Below the pieces are notes generated by a model. That model did not search any database. It saw only the letters and a program-made list of their open reading frames with translations, and was not told the DNA's origin. A stretch of 64,000 nt of DNA from Flavobacterium gelatinilyticum (GTDB lineage Bacteria; Bacteroidota; Bacteroidia; Flavobacteriales; Flavobacteriaceae). The position numbers and the translations under genes are program-made. The stretch covers positions 3,782,001 through 3,846,000 of the forward strand of contig NZ_CP114287.1 of the NCBI RefSeq assembly GCF_027111295.1. Reading direction: 5' to 3'. Shown piece by piece: positions 9,320 to 17,279 of this stretch (position 1 is the stretch's first letter; every line of letters begins with the position of its first letter).

Positions 9320-9807
9320 GATTAACGATTTTTGATTTTTGATTTTTCCAAGGATTGTCAATAGTTTTCTAAAATTGTAATCTTTAATTTTTATGAATTA
9401 TTTTTTGATGTTTTAATACTGGAAACAAAGATTGAAATTAATTGATTTGCTTCTATTTTTTACTTGCATTAAACTTTCTCGGTCTGTTGATAGATTTGCT
9501 TTTTCTATTATTTTTAAGCAAACAAATGTTTCTCTTAATTCTTTCAGACAAATTCCCATTTTATGAATAAAATCCTTTTTACTCTCTGCACTTTGCGCTT
9601 CACCATAATTTAAAGCTGGTGATGTTCCTGATCTAATTATTTGTCCTGACAAATGATTTCCTGCATAATTTTTCTCAAACTTACTTGCTATAATTATAAT
9701 TGTTGCAGCAAAATCAATCAATCTGTTTTCTAATTCTTGTTTAGTCATTCTAAAATATTCCCTATTAATCACAAATCTCAAACATCATAAATCAAAAATC
9801 GTTAATC
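9320..9807. repeat. 19-bp inverted repeat flanking the four-helix-bundle gene
   Basis: GATTAACGATTTTTGATTT at 9320-9338 is exactly repeated in inverse orientation at 9789-9807. Further copies of the words GATTTTTG and GATTAACG extend both sides (9304-9350 and 9785-9822). The pair encloses the frameshifted four-helix-bundle gene and nothing else, as if that gene came with the repeats or was inserted within one. Confidence 0.7.
9391..9748 (-). pseudogene. frameshifted four-helix-bundle (S23/IVP-like) protein
   Basis: From ATG 9748 the frame reads MTKQELENRLIDFAA..., with the family hallmarks GNHLSGQIIRSGTS and ALNYGEAQSAES and an LKELRET helix. It leaves the family pattern after LMQVKN and stops at 9413. 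Removing one base from the T run at 9456-9461 (A run on the coding strand) restores a frame reading EANQLISIFVSSIKTSKNN, stopping at 9391-9393. That ending is the expected last helix of this family, so a +1 slip in the homopolymer is the simplest reading. The gene is either newly broken, switched by slippage, or a sequencing error. Family members are small helical oligomers, also found inside 23S rRNA intervening sequences; their role is unknown. A TTG at 9781 could extend the frame, but lies at the repeat and adds no family sequence. Confidence 0.8.
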
Positions 9808-9822
9808 AAAAATCAAAAATTT

Positions 9823-10686
9823 TTACCTCGATTTGAAATAGCCTAATAATTTAGTTACGTAATTCTCGTCGACTCTTGTATGTACAATTCCCGCTCCGGA
9901 TTTACGAAATGTATCTTTGAAATAGTTGATTCTTTCCTGATAATGTTTTTCGTAATTCAGGCGGACTGTTTTTGAGCTGGTGTCTACTAGCTGCGTTTTG
10001 CCGGTCTCGGCATCAAGCATGGTCACCATTCCTAAATTTGGAATTTTTTCTTCACGGATGTCATACACGCGAACGCCGGTAAGGTCATGTTTTTTTGAAG
10101 CAATTTTTAAAGTCTGTTCATAATTATCAGACATAAAATCTGAAATCATAAAAACAATTGCTTTCTTTTTTTGTGTCCCCGATAAGAATTTTAAAGCCTG
10201 TGCAATATCTGTTTTGTGGCTTTTTGGTTCAAATTCGATCAATTCGCGAATGATTCTCAAAACATGCGAACGGCCTTTTTTGGGCGGAATGTATAATTCG
10301 ACGTTATCAGAAAATAAGATTAACCCAATCTTATCATTGTTTTGTGTAGCCGAAAAAGCCATCGTTGCCGCGATTTCGGTTACGATGTCTTTTTTAAACT
10401 GGCTTTTTGAACCAAAACCTTCAGAACCAGAAATATCGACCATTAATACCATGGTCAATTCGCGTTCTTCTTCAAAAACTTTTACGTGAGCTTCGTTATA
10501 GCGTGCGGTTACATTCCAATCGATGTTACGAATATCATCTCCGTATTGGTATTGACGCACCTCGCTAAACGTCATTCCTCGTCCTTTAAATGAAGAGTGG
10601 TATTCTCCCGAAAAGATATGATTGCTCAGTCTTTTGGTTTTGATTTCTATTTTCCGTACTTTTTTTAAAAGCTCTTTTGTATCCAT
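9823..10686 (-). CDS. DUF58 domain protein of Bat operon
   Basis: 287 residues without membrane segments. The N-terminal half has the DUF58 signature: HSSFKGRGMTFSEVRQYQYG then DDIRNIDWNVTAR. The rest is a vWA-like fold whose metal site is altered but recognisable (MVDISGSEGFGS; MISDFMSDN). DUF58 proteins are nearly always encoded next to a MoxR ATPase, as here, and are thought to be a client or partner of it. It is 93 bp after moxR, and that gap holds a strong word-repeat hairpin. Cytoplasmic. Confidence 0.88.
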   Translation of the reverse strand: MDTKELLKKVRKIEIKTKRLSNHIFSGEYHSSFKGRGMTFSEVRQYQYGDDIRNIDWNVTARYNEAHVKVFEEERELTMVLMVDISGSEGFGSKSQFKKDIVTEIAATMAFSATQNNDKIGLILFSDNVELYIPPKKGRSHVLRIIRELIEFEPKSHKTDIAQALKFLSGTQKKKAIVFMISDFMSDNYEQTLKIASKKHDLTGVRVYDIREEKIPNLGMVTMLDAETGKTQLVDTSSKTVRLNYEKHYQERINYFKDTFRKSGAGIVHTRVDENYVTKLLGYFKSR

Positions 10687-10693
10687 TTTTTCG

Positions 10694-10763
10694 GATTGCA
10701 GATTTTAGATTTTAGATTTCAGATTATTTTTAGATTGCAGAATTTAATCTAAAATCTGCAATC
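10694..10763. repeat. word-repeat hairpin between DUF58 gene and moxR
   Basis: The gap between the two genes is built from repeats of AGATTTT and GATTGCAG. GATTGCAGATTTTAGATT at 10694-10711 is perfectly complementary to 10746-10763 (18 bp), with further copies inside and outside the arms, so several foldings compete. It lies within the operon, after the moxR stop codon. Confidence 0.7.
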
Positions 10764-10779
10764 TAAAATCTAAAATTTT

Positions 10780-11784
10780 TTAAGGTACTTCAATCTCGTT
10801 TACGATTTTGTTGATAATGTCTACAGAAGTAATGTTTTCGGCTTCAGCCTCATACGTGATTCCAACTCTGTGACGTAATACATCATGTACAACAGCACGA
10901 ACATCTTCTGGAATTACATAACCGCGGCGTTTGATAAAAGCATAACATTTAGCGGCATTTGCCAGGTTGATACTTCCACGCGGAGAAGCTCCGAAACTGA
11001 TAAGTGGTTTTAAATCGGCTAATTTGTATTTTTCAGGATAACGTGTAGCAAAGATGATATCCAGGATATATTTCTCAATTTTTTCATCCATATAAACTTC
11101 ACGAACGGCTTCCTGCGCACGTAAAATCTGATCTACAGAAACTACAGGATTTACTTTTTCGTAAGTTCCTTTTAAGTTCTGGCGTATTACGAAACGCTCT
11201 TCGTCAATTTTAGGATAATCGATAACAGTTTTCAGCATAAAACGGTCAACCTGAGCTTCAGGAAGCGCATATGTTCCTTCCTGCTCAACAGGGTTTTGAG
11301 TTGCTAATACTAAAAACGGACGGTCTAATTTGAAAGTAGAATCACCAATTGTAACCTGTTTTTCCTGCATCGCCTCAAGAAGTGCTGACTGTACTTTGGC
11401 AGGAGCACGGTTGATCTCATCAGCAAGTACGAAGTTGGCAAAAATAGGTCCTTTTTTAATAGAGAATTCGTTTGCTTTAATATTGTAAATCATGGTTCCG
11501 ATAACATCGGCAGGTAATAAATCCGGCGTAAACTGGATACGGCTGAAAGAACCCTGAACTGCCTGCGATAAAGTATTAATCGCTAATGTTTTTGCTAACC
11601 CCGGAACACCTTCAAGTAAAATGTGACCCTGACCCAAAAGACCGATTAATAAACGCTCGACCATATGTTTCTGGCCCACAATAACTTTGTTCATTTCCAT
11701 TGTAAGAAGGTCTATAAAAGCACTTTCTCTCTCAATTTTTTCATTTATCGCTCTAATGTCTAAAGTCGTTGTATTTTCTTCCAT
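10780..11784 (-). CDS. MoxR family AAA+ ATPase, first gene of Bat operon
   Basis: 334 residues from ATG 11784, chosen because MoxR proteins start close to this point; an in-frame extension to 11835 has no family sequence. Walker A is GVPGLAKT, Walker B is VLADEINRAPAKVQ, and the arginine-bearing loop and sensor are in ATQNPVEQEGTYALPEAQ followed by VDRFM. The C-terminal helical lid has the FGASPRGS motif. MoxR ATPases act as chaperone-like remodelers; with DUF58 and vWA proteins they are thought to assemble or metallate envelope targets. This is the first gene of the leftward operon. No clear TAnnTTTG box was found upstream; TCAATTTG near 11835 is a near match. Confidence 0.9.
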   Translation of the reverse strand: MEENTTTLDIRAINEKIERESAFIDLLTMEMNKVIVGQKHMVERLLIGLLGQGHILLEGVPGLAKTLAINTLSQAVQGSFSRIQFTPDLLPADVIGTMIYNIKANEFSIKKGPIFANFVLADEINRAPAKVQSALLEAMQEKQVTIGDSTFKLDRPFLVLATQNPVEQEGTYALPEAQVDRFMLKTVIDYPKIDEERFVIRQNLKGTYEKVNPVVSVDQILRAQEAVREVYMDEKIEKYILDIIFATRYPEKYKLADLKPLISFGASPRGSINLANAAKCYAFIKRRGYVIPEDVRAVVHDVLRHRVGITYEAEAENITSVDIINKIVNEIEVP

Positions 11785-11996
11785 ATAGATATTTTTATAA
11801 ACCTTGATTTGTACGCCTAATTTTTGAGAGTGCAAATTGACTATTTTTTGAGAAGTAAGATGTTAAAGAATGGTTAAAACTTCGACCAATCGCTTAATTT
11901 TAAGGACGAATTGTGATTCTATTTTTATATTTTTAAGAACTTTGGTGATTATGCTTTACAAAGGCATAAATAGTATCAAAAATAATGCAATATACC

Positions 11997-12869
11997 ATGA
12001 GCAAAACAACGTTATCGCCTGTAATTTCAGGCACTATGAATTGGGGAGTCTGGGATAAAAACCTGACGACTAAAGAAATGGAAAACCTGATACAAGTTTG
12101 TATCGAAAACAAAATTACTACTTTTGATCACGCCGATATTTACGGGGATTATACAACGGAAGCAGATTTTGGAAAAGCTTTTAAAGCAAGTAAAATTTCG
12201 CGCGAAAAATTACAATTAATTACCAAATGCGGTATCCAGCTGGTTGCCGAGGGACGTAATAACAAAATCAAACATTACGATTATTCCAAAGATTACATTA
12301 TATGGTCTGTTGAAGAATCTTTGAAAAAACTTAAAACAGATTATGTTGATGTTTTTTTACTGCACAGACCAAGTCCGCTAATGCAGGCCGATGAAATTGC
12401 AGAAGCAGTTGAGAAATTAAAAACAGAAGGAAAAATTATAGATTTCGGACTTTCAAACTTTACAAGTTCACAAACCGAATTAATTCGTCAAAAAACAGAA
12501 GTAAGCTTTAACCAGGTACATTTTTCGGCAACTAATTTTGAACCAATGGTTGATGGAAGTTTAGATTATATGCAGACACACGGAATCCGTCCGTTGTCAT
12601 GGAATCCGCTTGGAACTGTTTTTAGAGAAGATACAAAGCAGACACGTCGATTAAAACAATTGTTTTCGACATTGTTAGAGAAATACCATTTAGGAGCTGA
12701 TACACTTTTATTATCATGGATCTTAAAACACCCGGCCGGAATTATTCCGATTGCAGGAACGGTTAACGTTGCCAGAATCCAGTCATTAGTAAAAGCGGCA
12801 GAACTGGATATGGACAAAGAAGACTGGTTTGCAATCTGGAAAGAGAGCATGGGCAATGATGTGCCTTAA
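11997..12869 (+). CDS. aldo/keto reductase, YdhF-like
   Basis: About 290 residues from ATG 11997 (MSKTTLSPVISGTMNWGVW); an ATG four codons earlier is possible. The catalytic tetrad of the family is visible: Asp and Tyr in DHADIYGDY, Lys in ITKCG, His in LLHRPSP. The phosphate-binding end for NADPH is in PIAGTVNVARIQSLVKA. The protein resembles YdhF of E. coli. The substrate cannot be told from sequence. It stands alone between the divergent moxR and the co-directional SDR gene 157 bp downstream. Confidence 0.88.
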   Translation: MSKTTLSPVISGTMNWGVWDKNLTTKEMENLIQVCIENKITTFDHADIYGDYTTEADFGKAFKASKISREKLQLITKCGIQLVAEGRNNKIKHYDYSKDYIIWSVEESLKKLKTDYVDVFLLHRPSPLMQADEIAEAVEKLKTEGKIIDFGLSNFTSSQTELIRQKTEVSFNQVHFSATNFEPMVDGSLDYMQTHGIRPLSWNPLGTVFREDTKQTRRLKQLFSTLLEKYHLGADTLLLSWILKHPAGIIPIAGTVNVARIQSLVKAAELDMDKEDWFAIWKESMGNDVP

Positions 12870-12949
12870 TTTTTAGTGTTCAGTCGCAGTCTCTGGTATT
12901 GCGTCAATGCAGGATCTTTGATGCCGATGCTTCAAATTTGCTGCAGATT

Positions 12950-13011
12950 ATTATAAGATTAGTTTCGATTTTTTAGTTTGTTAAAATCTTGTAATCTGCG
13001 GCAAAAAATCT
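12950..13011. repeat. imperfect word-repeat hairpin before the SDR gene
   Basis: The arm from 12950 (GCTGCAGATTATTATAAGATT) pairs imperfectly with the segment ending near 13002 (AATCTTGTAATCTGCGGC). The same word, CGCAGATT, recurs at 54485. Just upstream, at 12877-12892, the words TAGTGTTCAGT and CGCAG repeat those at 6600-6622 between batB and batA. Confidence 0.4.
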
Positions 13012-13026
13012 TAAAAAGAAAGTAGA

Positions 13027-13782
13027 ATGAAAAAAACAGTTTTAATTACGGGCGCTACAAGCGGAATAGGAAAAGCAGCTGCTCAGATACTGGCAAAAAA
13101 CAATTATAAAGTAGTTCTCTGCGGCAGACGTAAAGAACGTTTGGAAGAGCTGGAAAAAGAACTTTCTGCCTTTACGGAAATATATTCATTAGCTTTTGAT
13201 GTTCGTAATAAAAATGAAGTTACTGAAAAAATAAATTCTCTTCCGGATGTATTTTCAGATATTGATATATTGATTAATAACGCCGGAAATGCCCACGGTC
13301 TTGATCCTATTCAGACAGGAGATTTAGAAGACTGGGATGCGATGATTGATATTAATGTAAAAGGACTTTTATATGTTTCGAAAGTAGTGATCCCTAAAAT
13401 GACTGCAAAAAATTCCGGACATATAATCAATATTGGTTCAACGGCCGCAAAAGAAGTGTATCCAAACGGAAATGTGTACTGCGGTACCAAACATGCAGTC
13501 GATGCCATTACAGCCGGAATGCGAATTGACTTAAATCCATTCGGAATAAGAGTAGGGGCAATTCATCCCGGAATGGTGGCAACAGAATTTAGTGAAGTAC
13601 GATTTAAAGGAGATGTAGAAAGAGCTTCAAATGTGTATAAAGGATTTGATCCTCTTCAGGCAGAAGATATTGCCGATATTATTCATTTTGTGGTTTCAAG
13701 ACCGTATCATGTCAATATAGCCGATTTAGTTGTAATGAGTACAGCGCAGGCATCTTCGACGATTGTCAAGAGAAATATTTAA
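13027..13782 (+). CDS. SDR family NAD(P)-dependent oxidoreductase, YdfG-like
   Basis: 251 residues. The classical SDR signature is complete: TGATSGIGKAAA for the cofactor, an Arg pair in CGRRKERL suggesting NADP(H), the NNAGNAHG motif, catalytic Ser in NIGSTA, and YCGTKHAV with the Tyr and Lys. The closest familiar type is YdfG, which reduces 3-hydroxy acids such as malonic semialdehyde or oxidises serine-like substrates; this is by resemblance only. It has its own terminator and probably its own transcript. Confidence 0.9.
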   Translation: MKKTVLITGATSGIGKAAAQILAKNNYKVVLCGRRKERLEELEKELSAFTEIYSLAFDVRNKNEVTEKINSLPDVFSDIDILINNAGNAHGLDPIQTGDLEDWDAMIDINVKGLLYVSKVVIPKMTAKNSGHIINIGSTAAKEVYPNGNVYCGTKHAVDAITAGMRIDLNPFGIRVGAIHPGMVATEFSEVRFKGDVERASNVYKGFDPLQAEDIADIIHFVVSRPYHVNIADLVVMSTAQASSTIVKRNI

Positions 13783-13794
13783 AAATAGATATAT

Positions 13795-13824
13795 AAAGAC
13801 GCACAGTTGTGCGTCTTTTTTTTT
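13795..13824 (+). terminator. terminator of SDR gene
   Basis: Perfect 11-bp stem AAAGACGCACA (13795-13805) with TGTGCGTCTTT (13808-13818), a minimal GT loop, then nine T. It shares the GACGCAC word with the repeat at 155-172. Confidence 0.85.
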
Positions 13825-13899
13825 GGATTCAGGGTACGAACTTCGGAGTGTTTTAAAATTAGTGAGATTATTATAATTCGCTGCCAAATAAACAAAGCT

Positions 13900-15042
13900 A
13901 TGATCAATAAACGCCTTTTAATAAAGAATCTCCTTGCTCATAATGACGAGAACAGTTTTTATGACAAAAAAAGACAGTTGAATCTGCATTCGCGAGAAGG
14001 AAAAGCAAAATTCCTCAAACATATCTGTGCGCTTTCTAATTCAAATCCGGCCAATAATTCCTATATCGTAGTCGGGGTCGAAGATCAGGATAATGAAATT
14101 GTAGGCGATGATTTCTTCGACGACAGCCGAATCCAGAATCTTGTGAATGCTTTTCTTGAAAACCCGCCTAAAATTCAGTACGAAAACGTGCCCTTTCCCA
14201 ATCTTCCAAAAGACAGGGTAATTGGTCTGGTAACCATTAAACCCAAAAGCCAGATTTCACATTTCAAAAAAGGAATACACACTATTTTAGCGAATAGCAC
14301 ATTTATTAGGATAGGAAGTAATTCTGTCCCTGTTGAAGAGTGGCAGGAAATCGAAAAAAACTATCAAAATACAGAGGCTGTTATTGGTATTGAAAACAGT
14401 TCCAGAAACAGCATTCAGTATACACTCGACGGGGTTATTGATTTTATGAATTTCAGGCATAAAGACATGGCGCCAAAATACCGTGTTTTTAAGGAACTGT
14501 TTGTAATCTGTTGGGCTGGTGTTCCTAAAAAATCCCGCGAAAAAACCTTTTTATCCCGTGTTGATATTGAATTAATCAACGAACAGGTTAAGCTTTTTTA
14601 TTCGGCTCAGGATGTGGTTACTATTGTATATAACGATGACAGCTTTACCATTACCGAATATGTACCGTTGGGGTTAAATGACAAAACGAGTTATTATCCT
14701 TTAGAAGAACAAACTATTCATTTTTTTGACAACGGTTATTATAAAATTGACCGACAGATACTTTTTCAGCCTCCTGAATTTAATAGAAAAATGCTGTTTC
14801 ATATCTATAATTCAAACTTGGCTCTTCTTCAAAAACTGGAAAAAGGAATCGCATTGTCTGACCGTGAATTAAAAGATCTGGGTAATCTGCCTTCGACTTT
14901 TATGATTTGTTACCTGAATGGTTTCGACGATGCCAGACAAAGATTAATTGATGCTAAATTACTTTTAAAGCCTTTCGGACAGGTGTATTTGTCGTTTAAA
15001 GAAGCTTTGAGAGTTTTGCGAAAAATGAAGTATGATGTTTAG
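13900..15042 (+). CDS. AlbA_2/Schlafen-type putative DNA-binding protein
   Basis: 380 residues from ATG 13900; the frame runs open further up to 13807, but that part overlaps the preceding terminator and looks non-coding. The N-terminal half matches the AlbA_2 (Schlafen AAA_4-like) domain: ENSFYDKKRQL, KAKFLKHICALSNSNPANN, SYIVVGVEDQDNEIVGDD, with a later RIGSNSVP strand. The C-terminal half (about 150-380) has no motif I know. Proteins with this domain are often annotated as ATP-binding or as transcription regulators; some sit in defence loci, but no defence gene adjoins this one. Role unknown. Confidence 0.72.
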   Translation: MINKRLLIKNLLAHNDENSFYDKKRQLNLHSREGKAKFLKHICALSNSNPANNSYIVVGVEDQDNEIVGDDFFDDSRIQNLVNAFLENPPKIQYENVPFPNLPKDRVIGLVTIKPKSQISHFKKGIHTILANSTFIRIGSNSVPVEEWQEIEKNYQNTEAVIGIENSSRNSIQYTLDGVIDFMNFRHKDMAPKYRVFKELFVICWAGVPKKSREKTFLSRVDIELINEQVKLFYSAQDVVTIVYNDDSFTITEYVPLGLNDKTSYYPLEEQTIHFFDNGYYKIDRQILFQPPEFNRKMLFHIYNSNLALLQKLEKGIALSDRELKDLGNLPSTFMICYLNGFDDARQRLIDAKLLLKPFGQVYLSFKEALRVLRKMKYDV

Positions 15043-15206
15043 AGGAAGGTTCTGAGGTGCTAAGTTACTAAGGTTCTGAGGTTTTTTTAATCCCTATTCA
15101 TTCCGGAGGAATGTCTTATTGGTAAAAAAAAATAAATTTGCGTTTTGGTTATACGTTTCGGAGAAACGTTTGATTGATGTTGTTTCTGTAGAGATGCATC
15201 GTAACA
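15043..15206. repeat. intergenic repeat patch with two GGA-loop hairpins
   Basis: Downstream of the AlbA_2 gene the DNA holds the repeated word GGTTCTGAGG (near 15047 and 15071) and two tight hairpins with the same loop: CATTCC-GGA-GGAATG (15099-15113) and ACGTTTC-GGA-GAAACGT (15153-15169). A GTAGAGATGCATC half-palindrome lies at 15188-15200. The patch looks like stacked dispersed repeats and holds no gene I can support. Confidence 0.55.
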
Positions 15207-15950
15207 TTATCGAAATTTCAAATATTTCGCGACTTTCTCATATGGAAACAAAATTTCTTTCGGGCCATCTGCATACGACGCGGCTTCATAAGAGTTGTAA
15301 TATAAAAGCAAACCTTCAGAGGTGTAAAAAATATTCTGGGGCAGTTGAAACTGATCGTTTTCAAACATTAATCCGGTGGCATTGATATTGGCTTTTTGCG
15401 GAATTTTATATTTAGCCCGGAATTCCTTTTCGGCGAAAGCCTTAAATTCCTTTTCGTTTTTAAACAACTGATCGTTAAAAATGGTTTTTCCGTTTTTTTT
15501 ATCAAACAATAAAGAGCGGAAACCCTGATAACCGTGAGCACCTCCTGTAAAGGTATAATGATCTAGTTTGATGTTTAAAACCTGATCCGATTCAAACTCA
15601 ATATTTCCTGTTACTTTTCCTTCCCATCCAAAAGTATCGTGAGGGAATTTTTTGTGCATTTCTTCATAAGAGGCAATAAAAGCTTTCGTCAAAGACTTAT
15701 AATCATTGACCTGAGTTGAATCATCACCAAAATAAAGAATATCCTTTATAACAGCAAAAACCTTTTTGTTGATACTGTCGGCGACAATTTTTTTATTTTT
15801 AGCAATTGGGACTTCTATTATGATATTCGGGCAATCATTCTTGCACGGAATTGTGGATTTTTCTTCAAACGCTTCATTGTCAAATGAAAGCTCTTTTTTG
15901 CAACTTGTAAAAATCAAACACAATAAGATTGTAAATATGTAATTTTTCAT
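15207..15950 (-). CDS. DUF3298 (RsiV-type) lipoprotein
   Basis: 247 residues. The signal peptide ends in IFTSC, with Cys 17 as the lipidation site. The C-terminal half carries the DUF3298 signature YTFTGGAHGYQG, followed by KTIFNDQLFKN and a final LFPYEKVAKYL. The N-terminal part matches the linked DUF4163 region (CPNIIIEVPIAKNKKIVAD). In Bacillus RsiV this fold binds lysozyme; here no sigma factor is adjacent, so only a surface lipoprotein role can be inferred. A TACCTTTG promoter box lies 23-30 bases upstream of its start. Confidence 0.8.
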   Translation of the reverse strand: MKNYIFTILLCLIFTSCKKELSFDNEAFEEKSTIPCKNDCPNIIIEVPIAKNKKIVADSINKKVFAVIKDILYFGDDSTQVNDYKSLTKAFIASYEEMHKKFPHDTFGWEGKVTGNIEFESDQVLNIKLDHYTFTGGAHGYQGFRSLLFDKKNGKTIFNDQLFKNEKEFKAFAEKEFRAKYKIPQKANINATGLMFENDQFQLPQNIFYTSEGLLLYYNSYEAASYADGPKEILFPYEKVAKYLKFR

Positions 15951-15972
15951 ATCAAAAAGTGTTAATTATCTA

Positions 15973-15980
15973 CAAAGGTA
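15973..15980 (-). promoter_or_regulatory. -7 box (TACCTTTG) for the DUF3298 gene
   Basis: On the - strand this reads TACCTTTG, a full match to the Bacteroidota TAnnTTTG box, about 22 bases before the ATG. I see no matching -33 TTG. Confidence 0.55.
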
Positions 15981-16013
15981 AGAAGTTGTATCCCGATAAA
16001 ATAAATTAAAAGG

Positions 16014-16021
16014 TAAATTTG
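16014..16021 (+). promoter_or_regulatory. -7 box (TAAATTTG) for the cystathionine gene
   Basis: TAAATTTG, 33 bases before the ATG at 16055. A TTG at 15986-15988 lies 25 bp upstream, a little far for the -33 element. Confidence 0.6.
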
Positions 16022-16054
16022 TAAAAGAATTAAGGATTTAAAAAATATAACTAT

Positions 16055-17197
16055 ATGAAATTCAATACAAAAGTAATACACGGTGGCCAGCATCATGATC
16101 CAAGTACAGGAGCTGTTATGCCTCCGGTGTATCAAACTTCAACTTTTATTCAGACGAGCCCGGGGAAACCTTTGGCGGATTACGAATACAGCCGCGCTTC
16201 AAATCCAACCCGTACGGCTTTAGAAAATGCTTTGGCAAGTATTGAAAACGGAACACGAGGACTGGCTTTTTCATCTGGTCTTGCGGCGACCGATTGTATC
16301 TTAAGGTCATTTAAAGCCGGCGATGAAGTAATCGCTATGGATGATTTATACGGAGGAACGTACCGTATGTTCTCAAGAATATATAAGGATTCGGGAATCA
16401 AATTCCATTTTGTTGATATGACCGATATTGCGAAACTTAAGTCGCTTATTAATGAAAATACAAAACTGGTCTGGGTCGAAACGCCTACAAATCCGTTAAT
16501 GAAACTGGCTGATATAGCCGAAGTGGCTAAAATTACCAAAGAACATAAAATATGGTTTGCGGTTGATAATACTTTTGCAACACCTTATTTGCAAAAACCG
16601 CTTGATTTAGGTGCCGATATCGTAATGCACTCAGCAACAAAATATTTAGGCGGACATTCTGATGTTATTGCCGGAGCTTTAATTGTAAAAGATGAAGCAC
16701 TGGGCGAACAATTACATTTTCAGCAGTTTGCAACCGGAGCGACTTTAGGTCCAATGGACAGTTTTTTAGTTTTAAGAGGAATCAAAACGCTGGCATTACG
16801 TGTACAGAGACATTGTGAAAATGGAGAAAAAGTAGTGGAGTTTTTAAATAAACATCCCAAAATTAATACAGTTTATTATCCGGGACTAGAAAATCATCCG
16901 TTTCATGAAATTGCAAAGAAACAAATGAAAGCTTTTGGCGGTATGGTTTCTTTTACTTTTAAATCGGGTAAAAAAGAAGATGCTGTAGCGTTTTTAGAAA
17001 AAGTAAAAGTGTTTACACTGGCAGAATCTTTGGGGGGAGTGGAATCATTGGCAAATCATCCGGCATTAATGACGCATGCCTCTATTCCTGCTGATAAAAG
17101 AGCCGAAGTTGGAATTACCGATGATTTAGTGAGATTAAGTGTTGGTATTGAAGATGCTGAAGATTTAATTGCAGATCTGGAACAAGCTCTGGCTTAA
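16055..17197 (+). CDS. cystathionine gamma-synthase or gamma-lyase (PLP)
   Basis: 380 residues, full family length. Typical markers are YEYSRASNPTR, the phosphate-binding SSGLAA, the AMDDLYGGTYRM loop, the Asp of VDNTFATPYLQ that holds the pyridine nitrogen, and the PLP lysine in HSATKYLGGH. The C-terminal AESLGGVESL and SVGIEDAEDLIADL are also conserved. The enzyme acts in transsulfuration between cysteine, homocysteine and methionine in the cytoplasm. Whether it works as synthase (metB) or lyase cannot be told from sequence alone. It stands alone with its own promoter and terminator. Confidence 0.9.
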   Translation: MKFNTKVIHGGQHHDPSTGAVMPPVYQTSTFIQTSPGKPLADYEYSRASNPTRTALENALASIENGTRGLAFSSGLAATDCILRSFKAGDEVIAMDDLYGGTYRMFSRIYKDSGIKFHFVDMTDIAKLKSLINENTKLVWVETPTNPLMKLADIAEVAKITKEHKIWFAVDNTFATPYLQKPLDLGADIVMHSATKYLGGHSDVIAGALIVKDEALGEQLHFQQFATGATLGPMDSFLVLRGIKTLALRVQRHCENGEKVVEFLNKHPKINTVYYPGLENHPFHEIAKKQMKAFGGMVSFTFKSGKKEDAVAFLEKVKVFTLAESLGGVESLANHPALMTHASIPADKRAEVGITDDLVRLSVGIEDAEDLIADLEQALA

Positions 17198-17210
17198 AGA
17201 ATCCAAATAT

Positions 17211-17260
17211 AAAAAATCCCAAATTCCAGTTTTTTCAACATTCGGAATTTGGGATTTTTT
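17211..17260. terminator. bidirectional terminator after the cystathionine gene
   Basis: Perfect 17-bp stem, 17211-17227 against 17244-17260, opening with six A and closing with six T, between convergent genes. Core word ATCCCAAATTCC, the mirror of the word used at 2011-2060. Confidence 0.88.
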
Positions 17261-17279
17261 AATTGGAGTTTATTTTGTT

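Noticed and set aside
13900-15042. AlbA_2-type protein as part of a defence island
   Set aside because: Neighbours are metabolic genes and no nuclease, ATPase or toxin partner is adjacent.
15119-15385. 88-codon frame on the + strand
   Set aside because: It overlaps the repeat patch and then the DUF3298 gene in antisense; composition is not protein-like.
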